A stretch of 64,000 nucleotides of DNA from contig JADFYU010000009.1 in assembly GCA_015232865.1 (NCBI GenBank), forward strand, positions 29,150-93,149, in the 5' to 3' direction. This stretch comes from Magnetococcales bacterium (lineage in GTDB: Bacteria; Pseudomonadota; Magnetococcia; Magnetococcales; UBA8363). Positions 34,258-43,307 of the stretch are shown one piece after another (positions within the stretch are counted from its first letter, which is position 1; each line of letters begins with the position of its first letter). Under the pieces are notes generated by a model. It searched no databases and was not told the DNA's origin. It worked only from the letters and a program-made list of their open reading frames with translations. A program made the position numbers and the translations under genes.

Positions 34258-35120
34258 TTTTTCAATCCTCTCAAGCGCATCCGCAGAGCGATGGACAGTG
34301 CGTTCATGATGAGAACCATACCGATCAGGGTCAGTGCTACACCGTAAGGGAGGGCCTCCGGTATGTGGGGAACCTGGGTGGAGACCACGAACAGGTGGAG
34401 GGATAGCGCCATGGTCTGATCAAACACACTCTCCGGCAGGATCGGCAGGAAGAAGGCGGCCCCGGTAAACATGATGGGAGCGGTCTCTCCAGAGGTCCGG
34501 GAGACCTCCAGGATCACGCCGGTCAGAATACCGCTGACTGCGTTGGGCAGTACCACCCGACGAATCGTCTGCCAACGGGTGGCCCCCATGTTCCAGCACG
34601 CCTCGCGAAAGGCTTGTGGAACCGCTTCCAGGGACTCCTTGGTGGCGACGATCACCACGGGCAGGGTCATCACCGCCAGGGTCAAGCTGGCCGCCATGAT
34701 CGAGGTTCCGAATTCGAAAAAGATCACGAAAGCCCCGACCCCGAACAGGGCATGTACGATGGAGGGAACACCGGCCAAGTTGATGATGGCCAGATTGATC
34801 ATCCGGGTGAACCAGGTGTCCGGCGCATACTCGGATAGGTAGATGGCGGCGGCCACCCCTAGCGGAACCGAGGCGATCAACGCTACGGTCACCAACCAGA
34901 CCGTTCCCAGCAGGGCCGGAAAGATTCCTCCTTCGGTCATGCCGTTGGTGGGGTCGGAGAAGAGAAACTCGAACGACATGATCGGAGCACCCTTGTAGAT
35001 CAGGGTGCTGAGGATCACCAGCACCGGAATAATCAGGATCATCGCCATGACGCTGAGAGCCGTCTGGAAGATCTTCTCATTTCGCTGATTTGTTTTATTG
35101 AGTTTAGTTGCCTGAAACAT
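34251..35120 (-). CDS. pstA: Phosphate ABC transporter permease PstA
   Basis: PstA is one of two inner-membrane permease subunits. The protein has six predicted helices, beginning ALSVMAMILIIPVLVILSTL. The ABC-interacting EAA-like loop reads EACWNMGATRWQTIRRVVLP. An in-frame GTG at 35147 would extend the start into pstC. The ATG at 35120, eight bases after the pstC stop, gives 289 residues and is preferred. It overlaps pstB by seven bases, so pstC-pstA-pstB-pstB are one operon. Confidence 0.94.
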   Translation of the reverse strand: MFQATKLNKTNQRNEKIFQTALSVMAMILIIPVLVILSTLIYKGAPIMSFEFLFSDPTNGMTEGGIFPALLGTVWLVTVALIASVPLGVAAAIYLSEYAPDTWFTRMINLAIINLAGVPSIVHALFGVGAFVIFFEFGTSIMAASLTLAVMTLPVVIVATKESLEAVPQAFREACWNMGATRWQTIRRVVLPNAVSGILTGVILEVSRTSGETAPIMFTGAAFFLPILPESVFDQTMALSLHLFVVSTQVPHIPEALPYGVALTLIGMVLIMNALSIALRMRLRGLKKW

Positions 35121-35127
35121 GAGGCTT

Positions 35128-36048
35128 CTACCCTTTTTTAATGCCACGCACGATCAAATCGGCGGTCAGGTTGATGATGAAGGTGATCAAGAACAAGAAG
35201 ATGCCGATGGCAAACAGGGATTGGTAATGTTCCGATCCCACGGCGGTTTCTCCCAACTCCGCTGCGATGGTGGCGGTGAGCGCCCGCACCGAGTCGAAGA
35301 GATCAGACGGCATGTTGATGGAGTGGCCGCTGGCCATCAAGACCGCCATTGTCTCTCCGAACCCCCGTCCCACACCCAGCAGTACCGCACCCAGCAGGCC
35401 GTTCTTGGCTGCCGGAAGGACCACCTTGTAGATCACCTGCCACTTGGTGGCCCCCATGGCCTCCGCCGCTTCCCGGTAGGAGTCTGGGACTGCTTTCAAG
35501 GCGTCCTCGGCAATGGATGTGATGATGGGGGCGGCCATCAGCCCCAGGATCAATCCGGCGTTAAGCACGTTGAGACCGATGGGGACGTCGAACAGATCGA
35601 TGATCAATTTGTTCATGATGGACAGTCCGATGAATCCCCACACCACCGAAGGAATGGCGGCCAGTAGCTCGATGAGAACCTTCAGGTACTCACGGGTCTT
35701 GCCGGTAGCGAACTCGGCGATGTAGATGGCTGCCCCAAGGGAAAAGGGAATGGCAATCAACATGGCCAGCCCCGTGACGCTGGCGGTACCGGCGATCAGG
35801 GCCAGAATGCCGTAGGTCGGGTTCCATTCGGAGGTGGGACGCCAACGAGGCGAGGTGAAGAATTCCGACAGATCCATGGTTTCGAAGATGAAACCGAACC
35901 CCTCCCGTGAAATGAAGATGAAGATGCCGATGATAAAGATGATGGCTGAAATGCCACCCAGGAACATCAGGGACTGGAAAAAGCGGTCAATCCACCAGTC
36001 CAGATTGCGCGCATCCCCGACCGGCTGGGAAGTTTGCGAGGAGCTCAT
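35128..36048 (-). CDS. pstC: Phosphate ABC transporter permease PstC
   Basis: The 306-residue permease pairs with PstA. It has six membrane helices, starting with LMFLGGISAIIFIIGIFIF, and the coupling loop EAAEAMGATKWQVIYKVVLP. The PstC-type segment FFTSPRWRP-[T/S] in the periplasmic loop is present. It lies one base downstream of phoU (start 36048, phoU stop at 36050), so phoU and pstC are co-translated or nearly so. It ends NLTADLIVRGIKKG. Confidence 0.95.
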   Translation of the reverse strand: MSSSQTSQPVGDARNLDWWIDRFFQSLMFLGGISAIIFIIGIFIFISREGFGFIFETMDLSEFFTSPRWRPTSEWNPTYGILALIAGTASVTGLAMLIAIPFSLGAAIYIAEFATGKTREYLKVLIELLAAIPSVVWGFIGLSIMNKLIIDLFDVPIGLNVLNAGLILGLMAAPIITSIAEDALKAVPDSYREAAEAMGATKWQVIYKVVLPAAKNGLLGAVLLGVGRGFGETMAVLMASGHSINMPSDLFDSVRALTATIAAELGETAVGSEHYQSLFAIGIFLFLITFIINLTADLIVRGIKKG

Positions 36049-36049
36049 G

Positions 36050-37147
36050 TTACGCCTCCTCCCCGCCGACGAGAATATCCATCAGTTCCGCCAGTTGCAT
36101 GGAGAGGGTGCGGTGCATCTCCATGAATTGGCTCCGGGCCGTTCGGAGGTCTCCCCCGTCCTTCGGAACCGCACCCAGATCCCAGGCAAAATAGAAACAG
36201 TGGAACGGCAGTTCCATCTTTTGGTTCTGCTCCGTGCTCCGAAGGTCGATCAGGATGGGATCGGTATTGGTCAGGGCCTCCTCCATGACGATGGTTCCCT
36301 GAGGTGGATGGTCGGGTACGGGAATGTTCGCCTCGCCCAGATAACTTTTAAGACCACTATGCAGGGAGGGGCAGGGGTTCAGACTGGCGGTGAAAAATTC
36401 CGCCATCTGCGGATAACCGTGACGGGCCAACGCCTCGGCCATGGGACCAGAGCAGCTATTGTCGTCATCCAGAAAAATGATGGAGAACCGTTTTTCCGGT
36501 TTGACCTCCCCGCTAACCACCCAGAGGGTCTCCTCACAGATGTTCTTGGCTCGGTCGCTGATCCGCTCCAACATGTAGAAGACCGTGTGCATATCCAGCA
36601 GGTCGCTGATCTCTTCCGCTCTCTTCTCTCCCTGTGCCACCAGATCTCCAAAAGCTTCCCCCAGATCCATTTCCACCCGTTCGGCCATTCCCATGACCGC
36701 TTTGGCCTGTTCGTTGTTTTCGTTCAGGTAGGCTTCCAAAGCATTTTCCAGCATCTGCCTGGCCAACCCGGACATTAACTCCATGTTGCGCCGGAGCGGC
36801 CCCTTGGGTGGGTTGGAAAGGTGGATGGTCTCTCGGCAGATGGTCACCGCATAATCCCCGATACGCTCCAACTCATTGACCAGCCGTAGCAAGGAGGAGA
36901 TTCTTCTCAGGTGCCCGGCTGCCGGAAGGTGACGGGCGGTAAAATTGTGACAGAGGCGGTTGATCTGGATAAGCCGTCTGTTGATGATCTGATCCCGGAT
37001 GCCGGTCCGGTTCGCCAACTCCTCATCTCCGTTGAGCAGGGCCTGAATCGCAGATTTAACCGACGCGGCCACCTCCTGTCCCATACCGGAAAACTCCTCA
37101 TGGATTCGGTTTAGATCCTGCTCCAACCTCACCTCATACTTAACCAT
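36050..37147 (-). CDS. phoU: PhoU fused to a degenerate low-molecular-weight phosphatase-like domain
   Basis: PhoU restrains PhoR signalling and Pst import. Residues about 1-215 form two PhoU helical bundles with the metal-binding motifs ELERIGDYA (92-100) and MLERISDRAKN (192-202). Unlike normal PhoU (about 235 residues), it continues to 365. Residues 220-362 resemble an LMW protein-tyrosine phosphatase or ArsC fold. The P-loop expected as F-V-C-x-G-N-x-C-R-S-P-M-A-E reads FLDDDNSCSGPMAEAL, so the catalytic Cys is Asp227 and the Arg is Ser233. The extra domain is therefore probably a non-catalytic binding module. The gene lies between pstS and pstC, an uncommon position. Confidence 0.85.
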   Translation of the reverse strand: MVKYEVRLEQDLNRIHEEFSGMGQEVAASVKSAIQALLNGDEELANRTGIRDQIINRRLIQINRLCHNFTARHLPAAGHLRRISSLLRLVNELERIGDYAVTICRETIHLSNPPKGPLRRNMELMSGLARQMLENALEAYLNENNEQAKAVMGMAERVEMDLGEAFGDLVAQGEKRAEEISDLLDMHTVFYMLERISDRAKNICEETLWVVSGEVKPEKRFSIIFLDDDNSCSGPMAEALARHGYPQMAEFFTASLNPCPSLHSGLKSYLGEANIPVPDHPPQGTIVMEEALTNTDPILIDLRSTEQNQKMELPFHCFYFAWDLGAVPKDGGDLRTARSQFMEMHRTLSMQLAELMDILVGGEEA

Positions 37148-37219
37148 CTTTTCTCTCCGAAGCTCTTTTTCAATAAACAGCCCGGTGGACGATTGAACGC
37201 CACACCGGACCGCAAACGA

Positions 37220-38089
37220 TTAGTTACAAGTGACACTCCGGGCTGGTGCGTATCCTTTTTCCAGAATGATGCACTGGCCCTCGTCGCTCATGATCCAGTC
37301 CAGATATTGCTTGACTACACCCTTGGGTTGGCCGTTGGTGTACATGAAGAGGGGGCGGGCGATGGGATAGCTCTTGTCCACTGCCGTAGCCACGCTGGGC
37401 ATGATAGCCGGTGCGTTTGCATCCTTCTTGATCTTGAGCATCTTCACATGAGAGGTGGCGTAAGCCAGACCGCTGTAACCGATGGCACAAGGAGTATGCT
37501 CCACCAGATCCACTACATCCTTGGAGCCGTGCATGTCACGGGTACCCAAGATGAAGTCTCGTTTCTTGCCCAGAACCGTCTTGCGGAAATAGGCGTAAGT
37601 ACCGGAGTTGTTCTGACGGCTGATTAGGATCATCTCCTGCCCCTGGCAGCCGGGAACATTGACACCCAGTTGTTTCCAATTGTTGGTCTGACCGCCCTCA
37701 CCGTAGACATCGGCCAGTTGAGGAATGACGACCGAGTCGAGCGGATTGTCCTTGTGGACGAAGACTGCCAGGGCGTCAAAGCCTACCACGTGCGCAACAG
37801 GGTTGATGCCACGGGATTGAGCCCGTTTAATCTCTTTGTCTTTGATCATGCGACTGGCATTGGCCAGATCAACCGTGCCGTTGATCAAAGCGGCTATTCC
37901 GGTTCCTGAACCACCTCCGGAGACGGCTACTACGACGTTGGAGTCCACCTTCTGAAATTTTTCAGCCCAGGCTTGTGCCACATTTACCAAGGTATCTGAC
38001 CCCTTGTTTTGAATCATCACTCGTGCTTCGGCCGTGCCGGAAAGAACCACCGTTCCCATTGCCACTACTGCTACAACCAACTTCCTCAT
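37220..38089 (-). CDS. pstS: Periplasmic phosphate-binding protein PstS
   Basis: The 289-residue protein has a signal peptide (VVAVVAMGTVVLSGTAEA) and the phosphate-binding segments KGSDT and SGGGSGTG, plus DLANASR, of the PstS family. It captures inorganic phosphate for PstCAB. A strong ribosome-binding site AAGGAG precedes the ATG. It is first in the pst operon. Two Pho boxes lie about 255-300 bases upstream, with a palindromic repeat in the leader between them and the gene, so it should be induced by PhoB under phosphate limitation. Confidence 0.94.
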   Translation of the reverse strand: MRKLVVAVVAMGTVVLSGTAEARVMIQNKGSDTLVNVAQAWAEKFQKVDSNVVVAVSGGGSGTGIAALINGTVDLANASRMIKDKEIKRAQSRGINPVAHVVGFDALAVFVHKDNPLDSVVIPQLADVYGEGGQTNNWKQLGVNVPGCQGQEMILISRQNNSGTYAYFRKTVLGKKRDFILGTRDMHGSKDVVDLVEHTPCAIGYSGLAYATSHVKMLKIKKDANAPAIMPSVATAVDKSYPIARPLFMYTNGQPKGVVKQYLDWIMSDEGQCIILEKGYAPARSVTCN

Positions 38090-38133
38090 CTCACTTCTCC
38101 TTATAAACTAAAAATAATTGATTTATTTTGTTC

Positions 38134-38299
38134 AACCTAGAAACGGCGGTTGGTGGTGCGTTCATGCTGCAATCAATTGATTTGTCTGGTGAAACAGAAG
38201 AAGTCGCCGTCACCTTGTTGGTGATCAGACCTTCTTGTGTCTTGCCAGGTGAATCAATGGGTTGTGCCAAGTGCGTGCCGACGACTGCCGTTTCCAGAC
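38134..38299. repeat. Long palindromic intergenic repeat, full-length copy E in the pstS leader
   Basis: The left end AACCTAGAAACGGCGGTTGG and the right end ACGACTGCCGTTTCCAG are inverted complements. The central tip TCACC-TTGT-TGGTGA forms the hairpin apex, and long arms on both sides pair (for example TGATTTGTCTGGTGAAACAG with CTTGCCAGGTGAATCA). It closely matches the 63801 copy. It should fold into a long stem in pst mRNA. Confidence 0.85.
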
Positions 38300-38342
38300 C
38301 ACTTTGAATTACCCACTGGCTGCGAAGTGTAAAGAGAGTTTT

Positions 38343-38392
38343 TGACAACTTGATGACAAAGCAGAGAACTGTTTATGACATTTGCATGACAA
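38343..38392 (-). promoter_or_regulatory. Two PhoB-binding sites (Pho boxes) upstream of pstS
   Basis: On the minus strand, TTGTCATGCAAATGTCAT (38392-38375) has the two 7-base half-sites TTGTCAT and ATGTCAT spaced like the consensus CTGTCATNNNNCTGTCAT. A second box, TTGTCATCAAGTTGTCA (38359-38343), follows 14 bases on. A TACACT -10-like hexamer lies just downstream. These should bind phospho-PhoB to activate pstS-phoU-pstCABB. Confidence 0.8.
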
Positions 38393-38435
38393 TGCAAAAA
38401 TGTAGGGGAAGGAACCGGAAAGGAAATAGGCGGGG

Positions 38436-40202
38436 TCAGGTTTTTGGTAGGGTGATCCAGAATAGGCAACCGTGGGGTGAAACGGGCTCCATTCCAACCT
38501 CTCCTCCCATCTTCTCGGCCAGATGTTTGACCAGAGAGAGTCCCAGGCCGGTACCGCCTATTTTTCGGGATCTGCCGGTATCGACCCGGTAGAAACGTTC
38601 AAACAGCCGAGAACGGTTCTCTTCGGGAACCCCGGGGCCGTCGTCGACCACTTCCAGTCTGATCTGTCTTTCCAACCGTCGGACCTTGATCTGTATGCTG
38701 GCTCCATACGAGTTGTATTTGATGGCATTGTCCAACAGGTTGTTCATTATTTTATTCAGGGCTCCCTGGTTGGCGGAGATAAACATTTGGTTCGGTATGG
38801 AGACCTTGATCTCAAGCTCTTTTTCCCTTATGGCCGGAGCCAGCAGGTCCAGAGAATCCCTGACCACATCTATCAGCTGTAGCTCTTCGGTAATAAGAGG
38901 AGTCTGCTTGGCCTCCAGTTGGGAGAGTTCCAGTAGATCAGAGATAATTGAGGTTAAACGCTGGGCGTTTCGTTCGATGGCATCCAGCAGTATCGGGGCA
39001 TATTTCTCATCCTGGATTGCCCCGTTGATCAATGTCTGAGAGTTGGCCTGGACGACGCTGATGGGTGTTCGTAACTCGTGAGAAACATTGGCTACAAAAT
39101 CCTGTCGGACCCTTTCCAATCGTCGAAGCTCCGTGACATCCTGTAGAACCAATATCCATCCAGGTTGAGAACGCATGGGAATGAGTTTGGCCATCACCCG
39201 TTTTTGTTTGGCCGTTTCCCGCCAATCACACTCAATGATCTGGGGAGTCCGGTTTTTGTTTGAGTTGGCCAACGCCAGCAGCTTTTCCAACTGGGGGGCT
39301 TGAATGATCTCCAGAACGTGTTTGCCTCGGTGTTGAATACCCTCGATACTTAGCAGGTTCTGCGCGAATCGATTCATCAGGGTAATGCCCAAATCTCGAT
39401 CCAATGCCACCACACCGTCATCCATTCCTTCCAATACAGCCTCCAGCCGGGACCGTTCTCCTGCCAGTTCCTCAAGAGTTTTTTCTAACTCCTCCACGAT
39501 GACCTCAACAGAGCTGATCAGACCGCTGATCTCATCTTCCTCGGCGGGATGCCTCCTGTTTATCCTTATTTCTTCTGCTCTTTTCTTCGCATCTCTGAGC
39601 ACCCGCCTCAGAGTCCGGGTCGTCAAATGGGCAGAGACACCCGCCATGGAAATGGCTACCAGAAGAGAGATGAAGCCGGAGATCAGAATCACCCAGCGCA
39701 TGTGGGACTGAATCTCTCGAACATCTTCTATCGACATGGCAGCCCTTACTGTCCCAATATCACCGTTGGAATGGTGATAAGGCATCGCCACATAAAGCAT
39801 GGAGGTTTTAAGGGTATTTGAAAAACGTTTCGATATCCCTAACCCATCGGCATGGGCTGCGATCACTTCTGGCCTCTGCCCGTGATTGTCAACGTTCAGT
39901 TCCTCCCCATCCAAACGGGAGTCTCCCAACACACGGCCATTTTTGGCAATGATGGTAATGCGGCTTTTGGTGTCCCGGCCTAGAAGGTCGGCCACCGGGT
40001 CCATGCTGTCGGTGGTAACATTGCCTCGAACAGCCTGGACCATGGAACGACCAGTGGCAGCATGGGTTTCCAGTTGAGTGGCAATACGGGATTCAAGCCA
40101 CTCCCCCATGGCGGATTCCAAATAGAGCCCGGCTGTAAGAATGACGATGCAAACCAACAAGAGGGAGATCAGAAAGAGTTTTCCCCGTATGCCCAGCTTC
40201 AT
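38436..40202 (-). CDS. phoR: Phosphate regulon sensor histidine kinase PhoR
   Basis: A 588-residue sensor with two membrane helices: residues about 8-27 (LFLISLLLVCIVILTAGLYL) and about 172-192. Between them is a periplasmic domain of about 140 residues, longer than in E. coli PhoR. HAMP and a PAS domain (MDDGVVALDRDLGITLMN) follow. The kinase core has H box VANVSHELRTPIS with intact His, N box NNLLDNAIKYN, G1 DDGPGVP and G2 GGTGLGLSLVK. It responds to phosphate through Pst/PhoU and phosphorylates PhoB. phoB lies five bases upstream on the same strand. Confidence 0.93.
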   Translation of the reverse strand: MKLGIRGKLFLISLLLVCIVILTAGLYLESAMGEWLESRIATQLETHAATGRSMVQAVRGNVTTDSMDPVADLLGRDTKSRITIIAKNGRVLGDSRLDGEELNVDNHGQRPEVIAAHADGLGISKRFSNTLKTSMLYVAMPYHHSNGDIGTVRAAMSIEDVREIQSHMRWVILISGFISLLVAISMAGVSAHLTTRTLRRVLRDAKKRAEEIRINRRHPAEEDEISGLISSVEVIVEELEKTLEELAGERSRLEAVLEGMDDGVVALDRDLGITLMNRFAQNLLSIEGIQHRGKHVLEIIQAPQLEKLLALANSNKNRTPQIIECDWRETAKQKRVMAKLIPMRSQPGWILVLQDVTELRRLERVRQDFVANVSHELRTPISVVQANSQTLINGAIQDEKYAPILLDAIERNAQRLTSIISDLLELSQLEAKQTPLITEELQLIDVVRDSLDLLAPAIREKELEIKVSIPNQMFISANQGALNKIMNNLLDNAIKYNSYGASIQIKVRRLERQIRLEVVDDGPGVPEENRSRLFERFYRVDTGRSRKIGGTGLGLSLVKHLAEKMGGEVGMEPVSPHGCLFWITLPKT

Positions 40203-40207
40203 GTCAG

Positions 40208-40912
40208 TTACCCGGAAATTTCATCGGTGAAACGGTAGCCGATTCCCCGAAGGGTTTCGATATACTTTCCGGCCTTCCCCAGTTTTTCTCGAAGACGTTT
40301 GACATGGGCATCAACAGTTCGAGGTAGGACATAGATGTTGGTCCCCCAAACCTTGTCCAGAAGAATTTCCCGGGATTGAACCCGGCCTCGGCTTGCCACA
40401 AACGTCATCAAGAGCTTGAATTCAATGGCTGTCAAGTTTACAGCATTGTCGGATACCCAAACCCGGTGTTTTTCACGATCGAAACGCAGGAGACCAAACC
40501 TTCCGCTTTCAGCCGTTTTTTTCTGTTCCGGTTTCCCCTGGGATCGGCGAATGATAGCTCGGACCCTCAGGAGTAATTCCCGTACGTTGTAGGGCTTGAC
40601 CACATAGTCGTCCGCGCCCATCTCAAACCCCACAACCCGATCGATATCCTCTCCTTTGGCAGTCAGAAACAGTATGGGAATCGGCTTGGTAACCGGGTTC
40701 TTCTTCAAACAGCGACAAACCTCGATACCAGAGATCCCAGGAAGCATGATATCCAACAAGATCAGATCTGGCGGCAATCCTTTATCAGCCAGTTGTAGAC
40801 CCTCTTCACCAGTAAGAGCTGTCAGAAGCGTATAGCCTTCTTGTCGAAGGTTGTACTCCAACGTGGTAATCAGATCTTCTTCATCTTCTATGATGAGTAT
40901 AGTTTTTGGCAT
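40208..40912 (-). CDS. phoB: Phosphate regulon response regulator PhoB
   Basis: A 234-residue OmpR-type regulator. The receiver domain has the acidic pocket IIEDEED, the phospho-acceptor Asp in LILLDIMLPG (near 54) and the Lys in VVKPYN. The C-terminal winged helix (about 135-232) contains LTAIEFKLLMTF and VDAHVKRLREKLG. It binds Pho boxes; two lie upstream of pstS in this locus. It forms an operon with phoR. Confidence 0.95.
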   Translation of the reverse strand: MPKTILIIEDEEDLITTLEYNLRQEGYTLLTALTGEEGLQLADKGLPPDLILLDIMLPGISGIEVCRCLKKNPVTKPIPILFLTAKGEDIDRVVGFEMGADDYVVKPYNVRELLLRVRAIIRRSQGKPEQKKTAESGRFGLLRFDREKHRVWVSDNAVNLTAIEFKLLMTFVASRGRVQSREILLDKVWGTNIYVLPRTVDAHVKRLREKLGKAGKYIETLRGIGYRFTDEISG

Positions 40913-41029
40913 TGGATCGTTTTCTTGATAATTTCGATGGGATTATATTTATTTGAGCATTCTGCTCTACAGAATTATCAATAGCGTGATCATATACTAT
41001 TTGCCAAATTTATCCTGTCCGTTGATGGA

Positions 41030-41353
41030 TCAGCTGTCTCGTTTGATCTGGCTTTCCAAACCGATAATTTTTTCCAGATCCATGGCGAAAACGATGCCGG
41101 TTCCTGGTTCGTAGAAACGGCCTGTCTCATTGATGGTATCCATGAGTGTATCCAGAAGATTTTCAGATATAATAAATAAAATCACATCCCTTTGAATCTC
41201 CAAAGATAGCCCGAAAAATGTTTTGGCTTCATGGATACCGGTTCCACGGGCCGGAATAATGGTTGCGCCGGTGGTGCCGGCTTTTTTGGCCGCATCAATG
41301 ATAGAGTCCGTAAGATCGGTTCGAGTCGTCACGACAACCAGCTTGAAAGCCAT
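41030..41353 (-). CDS. Small P-II-like signalling protein
   Basis: The 107-residue protein has the ferredoxin-like P-II pattern. Strand 1 is FKLVVVTTRTDLTDSIIDAA, followed by a short GTGIHEAKTFFG loop where P-II carries its long T-loop, and GIVFAMDLEKIIGL near the end matching the P-II C-terminal signature. The T-loop is very short and has no Tyr51, so uridylylation is impossible. It likely belongs to the P-II-like family used to sense nucleotides or regulate membrane proteins. It is separated from phoB by 117 bases; no glnA or amtB is near. Partner unknown. Confidence 0.75.
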   Translation of the reverse strand: MAFKLVVVTTRTDLTDSIIDAAKKAGTTGATIIPARGTGIHEAKTFFGLSLEIQRDVILFIISENLLDTLMDTINETGRFYEPGTGIVFAMDLEKIIGLESQIKRDS

Positions 41354-41532
41354 TAATTATCTCCTTGATTTATAAAAAATAATACTATTCAATCCGCCTT
41401 GAAAACCGAAGATCCACGAAGCGGTGGTGAAAGTGTGTTCTGGCATCCGCTGTTTCCAAGATCATTACTCCCTCATATCGGCTCAGGGAAATATTGGAAT
41501 AACGGCTGTTCTCGGTGCAAAAAAAATCTCAT

Positions 41533-42237
41533 TTATAAAGAGTCGTAGGAGGGGCGACGGCGACGGAAAAGGATGGCGCCAATGATCACGCCCAAAATAA
41601 GAACCGCTGCGCCCGCTAGAAAAAAACGGGTATCGGCCTCCCGTTTTAAAGCCATATTCTCCAAGGAGAGTTTCTCCAGCTGAAGGTCAATCCGTTCCTG
41701 TTTGGTGCGCATCTCCAAATTTTCCCGATCCAAAATCAAAGCCCGCCCAGAAACTTCGCGAATCTCTTCCAACTCCCGAGTCATTTGTTCTTTATCCTTC
41801 AGAGACTCTTTGAGCAACTCGACCTCCTCCTGGAGAGCCTGGCGCTCCAGAAATATCTGTTGGTAGCGATTATCCAATTCAATGATTCGCAATTGCGCCG
41901 GAACCTCAGATTTGATAAAACGTCGCAGTACCCAACCCTCTTCCCCAGCGGCGGTCTTGACCCGATCCCATCCTTGAGTGCCTTTTTCCAACAGGGTCAG
42001 CTTCATACCGGTACTGAGCATTCGGACGACCTTGAATGTGGCTGCGGGACCCCGGCGCAAGGTAATGCGAAACTCATCGGCCACATAGCGATATTGCGGC
42101 TCTTGGGCTTGCAGCTCCAGCGTTGGGTTCAGGCCAAGAAAAAGGAAGACGAAAGAAAGTAAAAGCGTCATCATCCGGCAAGAATTATGATGACGAACAC
42201 GAATGGGGAAGGTGAAAACGATGTTCCGATTGTGCAT
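41533..42237 (-). CDS. SH3-domain and coiled-coil membrane protein (TIGR04211-like)
   Basis: A 234-residue envelope protein. A signal-like hydrophobic segment (LLLSFVFLFLGLNPTLELQA) is followed by a bacterial SH3 domain (YVADEFRITLRRGPAATF to GWVLRRFI), a long coiled coil (about 105-200) and a C-terminal membrane helix FFLAGAAVLILGVIIGAILF with a basic tail. This is the arrangement of the TIGR04211 family (YgiM-like). It may sense or bind the cell wall. A second start (ATG 21 residues in) would shorten the leader. It is divergent from argB. Confidence 0.8.
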   Translation of the reverse strand: MHNRNIVFTFPIRVRHHNSCRMMTLLLSFVFLFLGLNPTLELQAQEPQYRYVADEFRITLRRGPAATFKVVRMLSTGMKLTLLEKGTQGWDRVKTAAGEEGWVLRRFIKSEVPAQLRIIELDNRYQQIFLERQALQEEVELLKESLKDKEQMTRELEEIREVSGRALILDRENLEMRTKQERIDLQLEKLSLENMALKREADTRFFLAGAAVLILGVIIGAILFRRRRPSYDSL

Positions 42238-42252
42238 CAGGATGCCTCAAGT

Positions 42253-42333
42253 TAACCTGAAAAAAAAAGACCGTCGGTTCTCTGTCGAAACAAATGGGTT
42301 AACGTTGCGTACAGACTGCCCGATTCAGGTTAT
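42253..42333. repeat. Palindromic repeat relic F between the SH3 gene and argB
   Basis: AACCTGAAA on the left and GTTGCGTACAGACTGCCCGA followed by TTCAGGTT on the right resemble the ends of the 167-base repeats, with most of the middle missing. It lies in the divergent promoter region upstream of argB. Confidence 0.45.
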
Positions 42334-42399
42334 AGTAATGAAACCAAATAAACTACACAGTTTATGGAAAAAATGCCGTTCGGCAAGGAGTAGAGACAC

Positions 42400-43284
42400 A
42401 TGACCATCAATAAACGGGTCGAAAGAGCCCGTCTTCTCATCGAATCACTCCCCTACATGCGTCGATTTGAGGGGAAGACCTTTGTGATCAAATATGGTGG
42501 AAACGCCATGGTTGATGAAGCGCTGAAGAATGCTTTTGCCCAGGATATCATTCTGCTCCGGCAGGTTGGTATCAATCCGGTCGTCGTCCATGGCGGCGGT
42601 CCCCAGATCGGTAAGACCATGGAAAAAATGGGGCTTAAACCGGAATTTATCGATGGCCTGCGCATTACCGACACGGATACCGTCAACGTGGTTGAAATGG
42701 TTCTGGCTGGCAAGGTCAACAAGGATATTGTCAATCTGATCAATTTGAATGGTGGGCGTGCTGCGGGAATTTCCGGCAAGGACGGACAGACCATCATCGC
42801 CAAAAAACGCAAACATTTCCGTCCTGGAATTGACACGAAAACCCCGGAAATCATTGATCTGGGTTGGGTAGGCGACGTGGAGCGGATTGAGGTCCAACTA
42901 CTGAGCCTGTTCAAAGAGTCGGACATCATTCCCGTGGTCGCCCCGGTCGGGGTCTCTGAAAAGGGCGAGACCTACAACATCAATGCCGATTCTGTAGCGG
43001 GCCAGATCGCCATTGCTTTGAATGCTGAAAAATTGATCTTATTAACCGACGTTCTGGGTGTCAAAAACAAAAATGGTCGGCTCATCAGCAAGCTATCGCT
43101 GGATGAAGTGCCGGAGTTGATCCACAGTGGCACCATCGAAGGGGGAATGATTCCCAAAGTTCAAACCTGTGTCGCAGCCCGCAACGGCGGCGTCAACTCG
43201 GCCCACATCATCGATGGTCGGATTGAACACGCCCTGCTGTTGGAGGTCTTTACCGATCAGGGTGTGGGAACCGTTCTTGTCTAA
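42400..43284 (+). CDS. argB: Acetylglutamate kinase
   Basis: ArgB phosphorylates N-acetylglutamate in arginine synthesis. The 294-residue amino-acid-kinase-fold protein has the nucleotide loop KYGGNAM near residue 28 and the substrate loop [10 protein letters not shown] near 63. A C-terminal [12 protein letters not shown] and [12 protein letters not shown] follow. An N-terminal extension [16 protein letters not shown] is typical of arginine-sensitive hexameric enzymes. A ribosome-binding site AAGGAG precedes the ATG. The gene is alone and convergent with the potassium channel gene. Confidence 0.96.
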   Translation: MTINKRVERARLLIESLPYMRRFEGKTFVIKYGGNAMVDEALKNAFAQDIILLRQVGINPVVVHGGGPQIGKTMEKMGLKPEFIDGLRITDTDTVNVVEMVLAGKVNKDIVNLINLNGGRAAGISGKDGQTIIAKKRKHFRPGIDTKTPEIIDLGWVGDVERIEVQLLSLFKESDIIPVVAPVGVSEKGETYNINADSVAGQIAIALNAEKLILLTDVLGVKNKNGRLISKLSLDEVPELIHSGTIEGGMIPKVQTCVAARNGGVNSAHIIDGRIEHALLLEVFTDQGVGTVLV

Positions 43285-43307
43285 CAGCCGATGAGGGGGG
43301 ATCAATA

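Larger units (their letters stand above)
38090..38435. other. Gene-free leader of the pst operon
   Basis: This 346-base interval between phoR and pstS holds a 166-base palindromic repeat (38134-38299) and, beyond it, two Pho boxes (38343-38392). Nothing else recognisable was seen. Its layout makes the repeat part of the pstS 5' leader if transcription starts near the Pho boxes. Confidence 0.75.
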
